From positions 1 to 14,552 of the forward strand of contig CAZRKA010000083.1 of the NCBI GenBank assembly GCA_964600345.1: 14,552 nt of DNA. Reading direction: 5' to 3'. Within the stretch, counting starts at the first letter, position 1. The number at the start of each line of letters is the position of its first letter. Made by a program: the position numbers and the translations under genes. Source of the DNA: JABMMZ01 sp964600345. GTDB taxonomy: Bacteria > Bacteroidota > Bacteroidia > NS11-12g > UBA955. Below are positions 7,601 to 14,552 of the stretch, in pieces. The notes under the pieces are model-generated. The model was not told the origin of the DNA, ran no database searches, and saw only the letters and a list, made by a program, of their open reading frames with translations.

Positions 7601-8941
7601 GAAAGCAAAACACTCTCGCTCATATTAAACGATGGCTGCACTCAAAAGGCAGACACGGCATCTGTTGTATTAACTGTACTGCCCGAGTTAAAAGCCACTG
7701 GCAATGTGCAGGACAGTGTCTGTCATGGCAATCAGGCAATGTTTAAAGTTAACGTTGCCGGAGGTAAAGGCAGTTATGCTTTTATCTGGCTGGATGAAAA
7801 CAATGTCCCTCAGGGTAATACAGACAGTCTTAATCTGCTCAACAACGAAAACACAGAAAAGAATATTTCAAGAAAGGCAATTGTATCGGACGGATGCTCA
7901 GAGAATGATACCATAACACTCAATACCATTTTCCTTGCGCCGCTAAGATTACAGCTAAGTGCCAATGATACATGTCCTTCCGCTCAGGCGATTATAAGCG
8001 CAGCGGCTGGCGGAGGAAAACCGGAGCAGCATCAGATTTTATGGTATCTGAACAACACAGAGATTGGAAGCGGCGCACAGATAACAGTGAATCCCAATGG
8101 ACAAACCCAAACATATACGGCCATACTGAAAGACGATTGCAGTTCTAAAAACGATACAGCAAGCATCACCATTGGCAGCAAACCTTTGATCAGGCTTACA
8201 AGCAGCGGTTTCTGTCTGGGAGATCAGACGGAAATACAGGCTTCGCAACTCAACGCGAATAAGCTGCTTCCATACAACTGGAAGATCAATGATATACAGC
8301 AGCCGGAGACAGACAGTGTTTTAAAAAGAATATTCCCTGCTATAGGCAATTACAGAGTAAAGGCTGAAGCGGGAACAGGTCCGGATTGCAGGGGAGCAGA
8401 CTCGGCCGATATCTATATTCTGGCCAAACCCGTGGCAGCATTCCGCTATGCCCACTTCGGCAGCTCGGGCAATGAGATAAGATTCCGCTTCATCAACCAT
8501 TCAGCAGATGCCAATGCCTGGCTATGGCAGTTTGACAAGGGGGATACCTCACAGAGAAAGAACCCGGATTACACCTTTGCAGACACGGGCAGAAAGCAAG
8601 TGATACTGATAGCCTCCAATCAGGGCAAGTGTTTTGATACTGCCATGATGATAGTACCGGTGTATCCGAAAATTGAGTTTTATTTTCCCAATGCCTTCTC
8701 GCCTAATGGCAACTTTCTCAACGAATCATTCGGTTTGCCTGTCTCACAGTCAGAATTTGTATCAGAATACAGCCTGAAGATATTTAACCGCTGGGGAGAG
8801 ATGCTGTTCAGCACAGAGAACCCGAACGAACACTGGCAGGCTGTAAACATACAACAGGGCATATACATCTGGATGGCCGGGATCAGAGATATCTATGGGA
8901 TTTTACGGGAGATGCAGGGGGTGGTGGAGGTGTTGAGGTGA
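4610..8941 (+). CDS. Large secreted adhesin-like protein with T9SS type B sorting domain
   Basis: This 1443-aa exported protein starts with a signal peptide (about 1-24: basic GRFK, hydrophobic YILSVFICVGIFY, then VHSQ). Residues about 25-470 resemble the repetitive beta-propeller-like (SBBP-type) N-termini of such proteins, with motifs such as MVKIDSSGKVLLAKYLG. From about 475 to 1270 there are nine Ig-like units, most opening with Cys-x-Gly (CAGD, CKGD, CTGG, CPGK, CKGQ, CYGR, CHGN, CPSA, CLGD) and several closing with a DGC-type motif. A PKD-like domain follows (about 1272-1354). The last 85-90 residues are the gliding-motility-type C-terminal domain: FPNAFSPNG, YSLKIFNRWGEMLF, GIYIWMAGI and a final VVEVLR. 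In this family that domain directs export by T9SS and attachment to the cell surface. The role is probably adhesion or surface interaction; the ligand is unknown. The start is GTG, chosen because it gives a complete signal peptide. Base composition is richer in GC than both flanks. Confidence 0.9.
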   Translation: MAGRFKYILSVFICVGIFYNVHSQSFKWLKNIGSGGGYEDIVSIVTDKNGNSDVLLRGRNLSSGSFNLNIDTFSFVVQPGNAGTAAYMVKIDSSGKVLLAKYLGSFSLSIQNLSKDSQENYYFSAGFASFDSLFILNKYYKKADGNVLFLKLDSVFNIKWVSQAGNSFSTDYKLRAYDNKLYFLSQSRGVAVFGDSTYSFDNTSPTYVAGELSKTDGSVLWSKYFHKNLAGNGGFSINGILRVSNNLYLWGYSSALRIINSDSFFSGAGFIIKTDLKGDYISRFSLKTKSSFSITCLSSDGKDLYFGGSFMDTLKFGNKVILPDYPSGSGKSEFFTASLTSGFTPKWFYHPKVLTINSNLSGHIDALEYNSSFLYFGARLYTNISIGPAILNSSNNVSGEIMFFKSDLMGNVLWATKANAGGYFYDLQSSLNAVFGVGTFQNQISFGNFTNTSNGYSDGFITKISDNAIIRGEVSKGPYCAGDTFRVPYIKIGDYDTGNYFIAELSDENGEFNGGQRELGRLKSNSDSVITGILPLFQVSSSEKYRIRIMSTAPPVQSYYKVDTLRLLIYSRDKADPGRDTTICKGDTLLLRTYGGTKWTWSPYYRMQDSTKAVSKAWPEMTTIYQIIIADSSGCGEADTAVKTVFVRNELSIRVHTPLDTAICTGGIIPLIASFHGGDSTGYTYQWTAIDSKGNYSFPGSGTGKNTDTLLFTMPAGEKDSMRFQIYLSDGCTPKNTYEIFTLKVKKTSAVSTFEHNDTNICPGKSVPVIAHFKGSDAKLLNWIWQEKNSAGQWALRKTGSHQQSDTFNYTLPLNWAGQKELRVVLTDLCSDLKDTSIFRLTPKDTLQLTLNTLDTTLCKGQIYTWRAKGKGGYAPDYRFIWTDNITGDTLSQTDSLSVTAITAQSIRLTLSDGCMPGSISKSFSINVNPALKAAIMVYNTVANDTVLCYGRELNLTAGKSGGQTSAYSHEWKLDHTTLGTKDTLAIKTKEQFSDAGESKTLSLILNDGCTQKADTASVVLTVLPELKATGNVQDSVCHGNQAMFKVNVAGGKGSYAFIWLDENNVPQGNTDSLNLLNNENTEKNISRKAIVSDGCSENDTITLNTIFLAPLRLQLSANDTCPSAQAIISAAAGGGKPEQHQILWYLNNTEIGSGAQITVNPNGQTQTYTAILKDDCSSKNDTASITIGSKPLIRLTSSGFCLGDQTEIQASQLNANKLLPYNWKINDIQQPETDSVLKRIFPAIGNYRVKAEAGTGPDCRGADSADIYILAKPVAAFRYAHFGSSGNEIRFRFINHSADANAWLWQFDKGDTSQRKNPDYTFADTGRKQVILIASNQGKCFDTAMMIVPVYPKIEFYFPNAFSPNGNFLNESFGLPVSQSEFVSEYSLKIFNRWGEMLFSTENPNEHWQAVNIQQGIYIWMAGIRDIYGILREMQGVVEVLR

Positions 8942-8982
8942 TGTATCTGATTAAGTCTTTTAAGCTGGATTTCAAGCAAGTG

Positions 8983-9579
8983 TCAATAACTTTTTCTGAA
9001 TTCAATAGTAAAACCTAGTTTCCGCACTAATCCCGAATACTCAATTTCAACTTTATTCTTCAAACTTTTTATACTTTTATACATTTGACAATAACTGAAA
9101 AATAACATATCCATGAATGTCCCTTCAACAAAGTCTGTATCTTTTTTATAGCCCGAAACGGCTAATGCTCCAGTGTTCTTTAGGAATCTATCAATTTTTG
9201 ATTTATGTACCCTCAGTATAGAACAACTCCCAAAATGTATAATTTTATCAGAAGCTAGTCCATTAAGGTCATTAGCCAAAGTGTCGAGATCTATATAGTT
9301 ATTCCGTTCCCCAATATAAAGTCGATCGTTACTGCCATGAAAGGCTAAGTACAAAATTGAATAGCTATTATATCTTGCTCCAACGCTTTTTTTACACAAA
9401 AAATTTAAATCTTGCTTATTGTGACATTGTTTGTAGATATAATCAATTCTTTCAACTTTTTTCATGAATTCAAGAGCATCTCTAACTGACTTCTGATCTC
9501 GATGGTCGGTCTCCCAATCACCTTCAATACAGTATATTTTCTTGATATATTTTTTAGAAAACTTTGTTATCCTTTTCAT
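8983..9579 (-). CDS. Stand-alone caspase/CHAT-like protein (DUF6642-like)
   Basis: This 198-aa cytoplasmic protein has no signal or membrane segment. It carries the His-Cys pair expected of caspase-fold (CHAT/C14-like) proteases: H81 in ILYLAFHGS (75-83) at the end of a hydrophobic strand, and C119 in IIHFGSCSIL (113-122) after the next strand. The segment TGALAVSGYKKDTDF (136-150) follows, as in this fold. The N-terminal IYCIEGDWE (15-23) and the general pattern match what I recall of the DUF6642 family. That assignment is from memory and was not searched. It is the last gene of the minus-strand operon, 58 bp after the nuclease-helicase gene, and convergent with the T9SS gene (41 bp between stop codons). 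In defence loci such proteins usually act as effectors that cut a cellular or partner protein. That role is inferred here. The ATG at 9579 has no clear Shine-Dalgarno, which is normal for Bacteroidota. Confidence 0.75.
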   Translation of the reverse strand: MKRITKFSKKYIKKIYCIEGDWETDHRDQKSVRDALEFMKKVERIDYIYKQCHNKQDLNFLCKKSVGARYNSYSILYLAFHGSNDRLYIGERNNYIDLDTLANDLNGLASDKIIHFGSCSILRVHKSKIDRFLKNTGALAVSGYKKDTDFVEGTFMDMLFFSYCQMYKSIKSLKNKVEIEYSGLVRKLGFTIEFRKSY

Positions 9580-9637
9580 GTTTCAAATCATTAGATAGAG
9601 ATAGTTATTTTTTAAATGTTCTTAAATCTTTTGTTTA

Positions 9638-12600
9638 TCATCTGCTTAATTCAATCCTTGGCAACACAATCTTAATCTCCTTCTCAATTTTATCATTGTA
9701 CCAAAACACTATATACTCAACACTGGCACTTTCAATTCTGTACCCCTTCGATTCGTAAAATTCCAGTTTTTTAATGAACTTCTTGGAGAACAATAGGATG
9801 TTTTCTCCATTTAACATATTTAATCCTCGTCCAACACCTTGACCAAACTGGAGTTCTCCATAGGTTAAAGAATCACCTGTATTTAGAGAATCTAAACTTC
9901 TAATAACATTTGCATACTTAAATCCACCAAGGTTAATATCCTCATGAGATAAGATGATTTCAAGTCTTTCCGGTGCGTTGTATTTCTTCTCGTCTTTCTC
10001 TTCTGTAAAAGCAATGTCCTTTGAAATATTTTGGTAAATACGCTTGTTGTCATGGATGATTAAGTTGGACTTCGCTCTGGTAATTGCCACATACAATAAT
10101 CGGATATCTTCGTCTCCCTTAATTTGGTAATTATCTAACAGTAGGAAAACATTGTCAAATTGTTTTCCCTTGGCTTTATGCATTGTAGACACATAGATCA
10201 CTGCCTCTTGAGCTGTTAGTGTGTCTTCCATTTTTATTGAATGGATATACTGTCTCCAATCTGAATAGGTATATCTTGGACCTAATTTTTCAATAAACAT
10301 TCGAATTACCTGAATACAAGAATTTATTAGATAATTCCCGGTTAAGTCATTCTCAAATTTTTCTAAGCATTCTTCTATACTTTCTAACGGAATGATACTA
10401 CCGGGTAATTTTACTTCATTTAAGAGTTTATCAAAATACCTGAATTCATATAAGTTATTCAGATCAAATCCTTCAAAACCAGCGGCAATTTTAACTTTTA
10501 CACCTTTAGATTCCAGATAATTTGCAACAATTAAAGCCTGCTCATTTGTTCTAGTCAAAATAGAAGTTGTTCCAGATAGTTTTCGCTTCAATACATTTTC
10601 ACACAAGGGCTGAATTAAGTTTTCACTTGTATGGTTGACTATATGAATTATGCCAGATTCCTTGTTTTTTGATGTTAAAACTGTATCTGCCTTTATTCTG
10701 TCACTAATTCGAGTAACAAAATCATTGTTGAACTCTACAATATTGTCTTTACTCCGATAGTTAACCAAAAGATCATGCCTCTTCGTTTTCTCTTCATTCA
10801 TGAATTGCTTCATGAATGCAATATTAGCTCCACGGAATTCATAGATGTTCTGATCATCATCCCCCACGGCAATTACCCTTATTTTGTCAGCTTTTTCACG
10901 AATTATAGAAATGAGTTCCCATTCTAAAGCATTTATATCTTGAAATTCATCCAGTAGTAAGACACTTTTATTCGTAATTCCGCTTATGTCTACATCTTCA
11001 TTTCTTATCGCTGCTATGGCTTGTTCGATAATATTTCCCGCTTTGCCCAAGTCTCCAAGTTGCCCTAATATTTCAAAGCAAAAACCATGAAATGTTGAGA
11101 TCTTAATGTAGCGACCTAATTCAGGAATAATATTATTGGTTCTTGATCTGAATTCGATTGCTGCTGATTTTGAGAATGTCAACATTAAAAATTGCTCTGG
11201 TTTTATGTCTTCAATTGTTAAAAGACTTGCAATTTTCCTGACAAGAACTTCTGTTTTCCCTGAACCTGGGCCGGCAGCAATAAGAATTTTATCACTATTG
11301 TCACGTACAATGTTTAATTGTTCTGAATCTAGTCCATCAAACAATTTTTGAAATCTTGCCTCTGTCATTGGCCGATTTATTTCGTTCTTCCTTCTTGGAA
11401 AATATTGAGAAATAAATGCTCCATATTCCATTGTGAAATAGTCATTCACAAATTTTAGGGCACTGGCATAGTTCTCGATACACTTTTTTGCATAATCACC
11501 AACAATATGGATTTGCTGTACTTTTTGAGCATAGAATTGATCCATCTTTTTATAGTCCTCTTTAGTGTATTGAATCTTATTGTCTTTTTCGACCCTTTCT
11601 ATGCTGTAACGTTTATAATACACCATAAATCCACCTTCAAGTTTTATAGATTTGATGTGGTTTAAGTATAATAGAGCATTTTCAATTTCCTTTTGAGAAT
11701 AAGATTTAGCAAACATTCCTTTTTCAAATTCCTTTTTAATTCCTAAAATCGAGAATTCAACCGGGAATTCAATTTTTCCTTTATCTAACTTTTGATCATT
11801 ATAACTTTCCTCAAGAAATCTTAGACAATTTATTGCAATTTCTTTACGTTTCTCTATATGATACCTAATGTCCTCTAGCGGTGTTTTATACTTGATTGTA
11901 TAGATCTGCTTTTCTCGGTCTACCCTAGATTTTGAAATAAAACTCAATTTTTCCCACCAATTAAGAATACTAAAGATATCGGATGTTTCAGAATTTTTTA
12001 TTTCGGAATCAATAATTCTTTGATTCAATTCTCTTATACTGAATCTTTTTTTGGTTTCAAGCAAAATAGTGAGTAATGTCTGCTCAATTTGAATCAATTT
12101 GTAGAGCGTATTATCAGAATTTTTTGGTGAGCGGCTAACGTCTATATATGCTGTTAGATCTTTTTGATCTCCAAGTACAGAAATGTCACGAAGTAGTTGG
12201 ATTGTCTCTTCCAATTGAGGAATTGTCAAACCAAGTGTATTAGCAAGATAATCAACCTGACACTCTTCTTCTTTTATAAGACGTTGTACTACCCTTGAAC
12301 AGGTTTCTCTTTGTTTATCTGTTAGACCTGAAGTTGTTTGAATGATTTGAACAGCTTTATCTATGTTCTTTATTGAAAGGCTATTGGCAAAGACCTTTAC
12401 ATTGTTTTTTCTTCGTTTGAGAAATCCACTATCTTCTAGCGCAGCTAAAGATGTTGTCACTTTATTTTCAAGATCTCTTACTTCTGTCTCCCATCCGGCA
12501 GCTTTAGCCAACTCCAATGCAGATTGTGAAATTTTATCTCTAAATTTGGTGTTATTTTTAACGGCTCTCCATATTTGTGCAATTTCTTTCTGGTTTAATT

Positions 12601-14425
12601 TTGTGTTTTGAAGTAATGAGAAATGCTTGTTCAGGTCTTCTTCGTTAAACAAAATAAAACATTTTGCATTGATATGTTCATCTCTACCAGCACGTCCTGC
12701 CTCTTGGATATAGTTTTCAAGTGAATCCGAAATGTCGTAATGTATGACGGTTTTTACATCCGGTTTATCAACTCCCATACCGAATGCTGAAGTAGCTATA
12801 ATTACATCTACTTCATCTTTCATGAATCTGTTCTGGTTCTTTACTTTTTCGTCTTTATCTAGTTTCCCATGAAAATAGGTGCAATCGATTCCGTTTTTTT
12901 GAAGCTTTGCTGCTAAACTAAGTACAGTCTTTACTCTAGAACTGTAAATTATTGTTGGTGAATCCTCAGCTCTTAGGATTCGAATAAGTTCGCCGACTTT
13001 AGAATCTGAATCTTCAACATTTATAACCTCATATTTGAGATTGACTCTCTCTGCCCTTGTCACATACTCTTTTAAATCCAGGGATAGCTTGTTTTTAAAG
13101 TAATCTTTTATATCTTCTATTACCTGAGGTTTTGCTGTGGCAGTGAAACAAGAGACAGGGATTTGTGGCTTACCCTCCTGTAACTCCTTGATAAATTCCC
13201 CAATAAACAGATAATCTACTCTGAAATCTTGCCCCCAAGAAGAAAAACAATGAGCTTCATCTATTACAAAGCGGGCAATTTTTCTGCTGCTTAATACTCT
13301 TGTCATAGTATTAGAGCGCAAGGATTCCGGTGAAACATAAAGTATATGAGCTCCACCATTCATAACTCTTTCTAAGGCTTCTTCTCTTTCAAGTGTCGAT
13401 AAAAGTCCTGAAACAAATACAGCTCTAACATTGTTGTGTCTAGCCTCTAGTACATCTACTTGGTCTTTCATCAAAGATACCAATGGGGAAATGACTACCG
13501 TCAACTCCCTTTTTAAATCACCACGCATGAGTGCCGGTAACTGGAAGGTAAGAGACTTTCCTCCCCCTGTTGGAAAAATGGTCAGGAAGGATTCATTCAT
13601 TAATTCTGCCCTTACAGCTTTCTCCTGCAAACTTATTTCATCATCCCCTTTGAATCTCCGAAAGTCAGGATACCCAAAGTAATTGCTTAAAGCCTTTTTG
13701 GGATTGAGTTTATTTGTGCAATAGGAGCAAGTTGAATCTTCACACTCTGTAAATCTTAATTTTTCTAGAATATTCTCAGTTTCAGGATATGTAATTGCAA
13801 CCCATTTGGCCAACACTGAGTCATCAGTTGATTGAATTAATGATAGTGCATAAGCCAATTCCATAGACCAACTATAAATCAGTTCATTAATATTAACTGA
13901 GGCACAAATTTTCCCTTCAAATTGTTTGCGAATTATCCCATCAAGTGTATGATTGCCCGATTTAAAGCCAACAAAATCAAGAAATCCACTGTATCGATTA
14001 TCTGTTCTAAGTAGGCCATCTAAGATAAGTTTCCATTCTGCATCCAAAGAAGAAAACTTCTCTATAAAATCATGAAGCCATTCAGTTACAATTCTTGCAT
14101 CCAGAAAAGGATTATTTTCGTCTCTATGTGTATATCCTTTATAGTCTTTTTGGATACTATGGTAAGGTTTGTCTGCAAAAAGAAGCGGTGACCATACTAG
14201 TGTATCTATTAGTTTTTTATTATTGAATACGGAGCCTAGTTTCTCTTCAAGGATTGGTATATCATGTTTAATAATGTTATGACCGCAAATGTAATCTGCT
14301 TGAGAAATCCATTCAGAGACCTTGTTCAGATCAGATCCTTTATACTCCCTTTCGTTGAATATTAATCCTACTTCCCATGTTTTGTTGGTTTTGGGGTCAA
14401 TATCAAGAAAAAGGATTTTTTGCAT
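9638..14425 (-). CDS. Exonuclease-RecQ-UvrD helicase fusion
   Basis: This 1595-aa protein joins three DNA-processing modules. Residues 1-150 look like a DEDD (DnaQ-like) 3'-5' exonuclease: FLDID (6-10), GHNIIKHD (48-55) and a final acidic D109 in NNPFLDAR. Residues about 245-600 are a RecQ helicase: PTGGGKS (285-291), DEAHCFSSWGQDFR (389-402, including the aromatic-rich loop), TATAKP (428-433) and QEAGRAGRDE (574-583). A winged-helix-like part follows near 720-752, then poorly recognisable helical sequence to about 1020. Residues about 1030-1480 are a UvrD-type SF1 helicase: AGPGSGKT (1051-1058), LLLDEFQDI (1156-1164), VGDDDQNIYEFRGA (1187-1200), NYRS (1222-1225), STMHKAKGKQFD (1413-1424) and LLYVAITRAK (1443-1452). 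The last 105 residues look like a small beta-rich domain. Both helicase cores appear intact. Ordinary RecQ and UvrD proteins are 600-750 aa, so this is a true fusion. It starts 37 bp after the methylase-like gene. Its inferred role is unwinding and degrading DNA in genome defence; repair is the alternative. Confidence 0.92.
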   Translation of the reverse strand: MQKILFLDIDPKTNKTWEVGLIFNEREYKGSDLNKVSEWISQADYICGHNIIKHDIPILEEKLGSVFNNKKLIDTLVWSPLLFADKPYHSIQKDYKGYTHRDENNPFLDARIVTEWLHDFIEKFSSLDAEWKLILDGLLRTDNRYSGFLDFVGFKSGNHTLDGIIRKQFEGKICASVNINELIYSWSMELAYALSLIQSTDDSVLAKWVAITYPETENILEKLRFTECEDSTCSYCTNKLNPKKALSNYFGYPDFRRFKGDDEISLQEKAVRAELMNESFLTIFPTGGGKSLTFQLPALMRGDLKRELTVVISPLVSLMKDQVDVLEARHNNVRAVFVSGLLSTLEREEALERVMNGGAHILYVSPESLRSNTMTRVLSSRKIARFVIDEAHCFSSWGQDFRVDYLFIGEFIKELQEGKPQIPVSCFTATAKPQVIEDIKDYFKNKLSLDLKEYVTRAERVNLKYEVINVEDSDSKVGELIRILRAEDSPTIIYSSRVKTVLSLAAKLQKNGIDCTYFHGKLDKDEKVKNQNRFMKDEVDVIIATSAFGMGVDKPDVKTVIHYDISDSLENYIQEAGRAGRDEHINAKCFILFNEEDLNKHFSLLQNTKLNQKEIAQIWRAVKNNTKFRDKISQSALELAKAAGWETEVRDLENKVTTSLAALEDSGFLKRRKNNVKVFANSLSIKNIDKAVQIIQTTSGLTDKQRETCSRVVQRLIKEEECQVDYLANTLGLTIPQLEETIQLLRDISVLGDQKDLTAYIDVSRSPKNSDNTLYKLIQIEQTLLTILLETKKRFSIRELNQRIIDSEIKNSETSDIFSILNWWEKLSFISKSRVDREKQIYTIKYKTPLEDIRYHIEKRKEIAINCLRFLEESYNDQKLDKGKIEFPVEFSILGIKKEFEKGMFAKSYSQKEIENALLYLNHIKSIKLEGGFMVYYKRYSIERVEKDNKIQYTKEDYKKMDQFYAQKVQQIHIVGDYAKKCIENYASALKFVNDYFTMEYGAFISQYFPRRKNEINRPMTEARFQKLFDGLDSEQLNIVRDNSDKILIAAGPGSGKTEVLVRKIASLLTIEDIKPEQFLMLTFSKSAAIEFRSRTNNIIPELGRYIKISTFHGFCFEILGQLGDLGKAGNIIEQAIAAIRNEDVDISGITNKSVLLLDEFQDINALEWELISIIREKADKIRVIAVGDDDQNIYEFRGANIAFMKQFMNEEKTKRHDLLVNYRSKDNIVEFNNDFVTRISDRIKADTVLTSKNKESGIIHIVNHTSENLIQPLCENVLKRKLSGTTSILTRTNEQALIVANYLESKGVKVKIAAGFEGFDLNNLYEFRYFDKLLNEVKLPGSIIPLESIEECLEKFENDLTGNYLINSCIQVIRMFIEKLGPRYTYSDWRQYIHSIKMEDTLTAQEAVIYVSTMHKAKGKQFDNVFLLLDNYQIKGDEDIRLLYVAITRAKSNLIIHDNKRIYQNISKDIAFTEEKDEKKYNAPERLEIILSHEDINLGGFKYANVIRSLDSLNTGDSLTYGELQFGQGVGRGLNMLNGENILLFSKKFIKKLEFYESKGYRIESASVEYIVFWYNDKIEKEIKIVLPRIELSR

Positions 14426-14462
14426 TTATTTGTATCAATTAATTTAATTGTCGGATATTAAA

Positions 14463-14552
14463 TTATGCGCTATTTTGAGGGGATTCCTCTATCATCTTTA
14501 TTTCTTCTGTAGTAAGTTCATACAATTTAAAAACTAAATTATCAATTTTAGA
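14463..14552 (-). CDS. C-terminal end of a probable N6-adenine DNA methylase (partial)
   Basis: An open frame runs in from the right edge and stops at TAA (14463-14465), giving the last 29 residues of a protein that begins outside the window. The tail contains KIDNLVFKLYELTTEEIKMI, the pattern IDxLVxxLYxLTxEEIxxIE that typically ends Eco57I/TaqI-type N6-adenine methylases and type IIG restriction-modification enzymes. It lies on the same strand, 37 bp upstream of the helicase fusion, and so probably heads the operon. Only the tail is visible, so methylase activity, presence of a nuclease domain and target specificity cannot be judged. Other large restriction-modification proteins can share this ending. 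Confidence 0.6.
   Translation of the reverse strand, partial: SKIDNLVFKLYELTTEEIKMIEESPQNSA

Noticed and set aside
5480..8868. Several 60-90 codon open frames on both strands inside the surface protein gene
   Set aside because: All lie within a well-supported long coding region in other frames and show no domain or start signal of their own.
14508..14515. Another TGTAGTAA copy at the right end, possibly a matching element end
   Set aside because: It is a single copy inside the coding region of the methylase-like gene and is expected by chance in AT-rich DNA.

Overview
The window looks like a chromosomal segment from a member of the Bacteroidota. Three things point there: a large secreted protein with a type IX secretion (T9SS) type B C-terminal sorting domain, a perfect TAnnTTTG -7 promoter box in front of that gene, and an integrase / small HTH / VirE-like ATPase cassette typical of integrative elements in this phylum. 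No rRNA, intact tRNA or CRISPR array is visible.

The layout has three blocks. (1) Positions 1 to about 4120, AT-rich and entirely minus strand, are one end of an integrative/mobilizable element. In order of transcription it holds a tyrosine recombinase, an unknown 298-aa protein overlapping it by 4 bp, an excisionase-like HTH protein, and a VirE/VapE-family P-loop ATPase. A cluster of TGTAGT repeats lies just beyond the last gene, where the window begins. The element probably continues to the left. (2) Positions about 4120-8941 look like resident chromosome. A 650-bp intergenic region carries two sister terminator modules in opposite orientation and a long imperfect inverted repeat, followed by a visibly more GC-rich plus-strand gene for a 1443-aa T9SS-exported adhesin-like protein. 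(3) Positions 8983-14552, AT-rich again and all minus strand, form a compact apparent operon. It consists of the C-terminal end of a protein resembling Eco57I/TaqI-type N6-adenine DNA methylases (cut by the window edge), a 1595-aa fusion of a DnaQ-like exonuclease, a RecQ helicase and a UvrD helicase, and a 198-aa stand-alone protease-like protein with a caspase/CHAT-type His-Cys pair.

Block 3 is the most interesting part. A probable DNA methylase, a nuclease-helicase fusion and a small caspase-like protein, spaced 37 and 58 bp apart on one strand, is the layout expected of an anti-phage system: modification or recognition, DNA processing, and a protease effector. I do not recognise it as a named defence system. 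The defence role is inferred from domains and gene order only.
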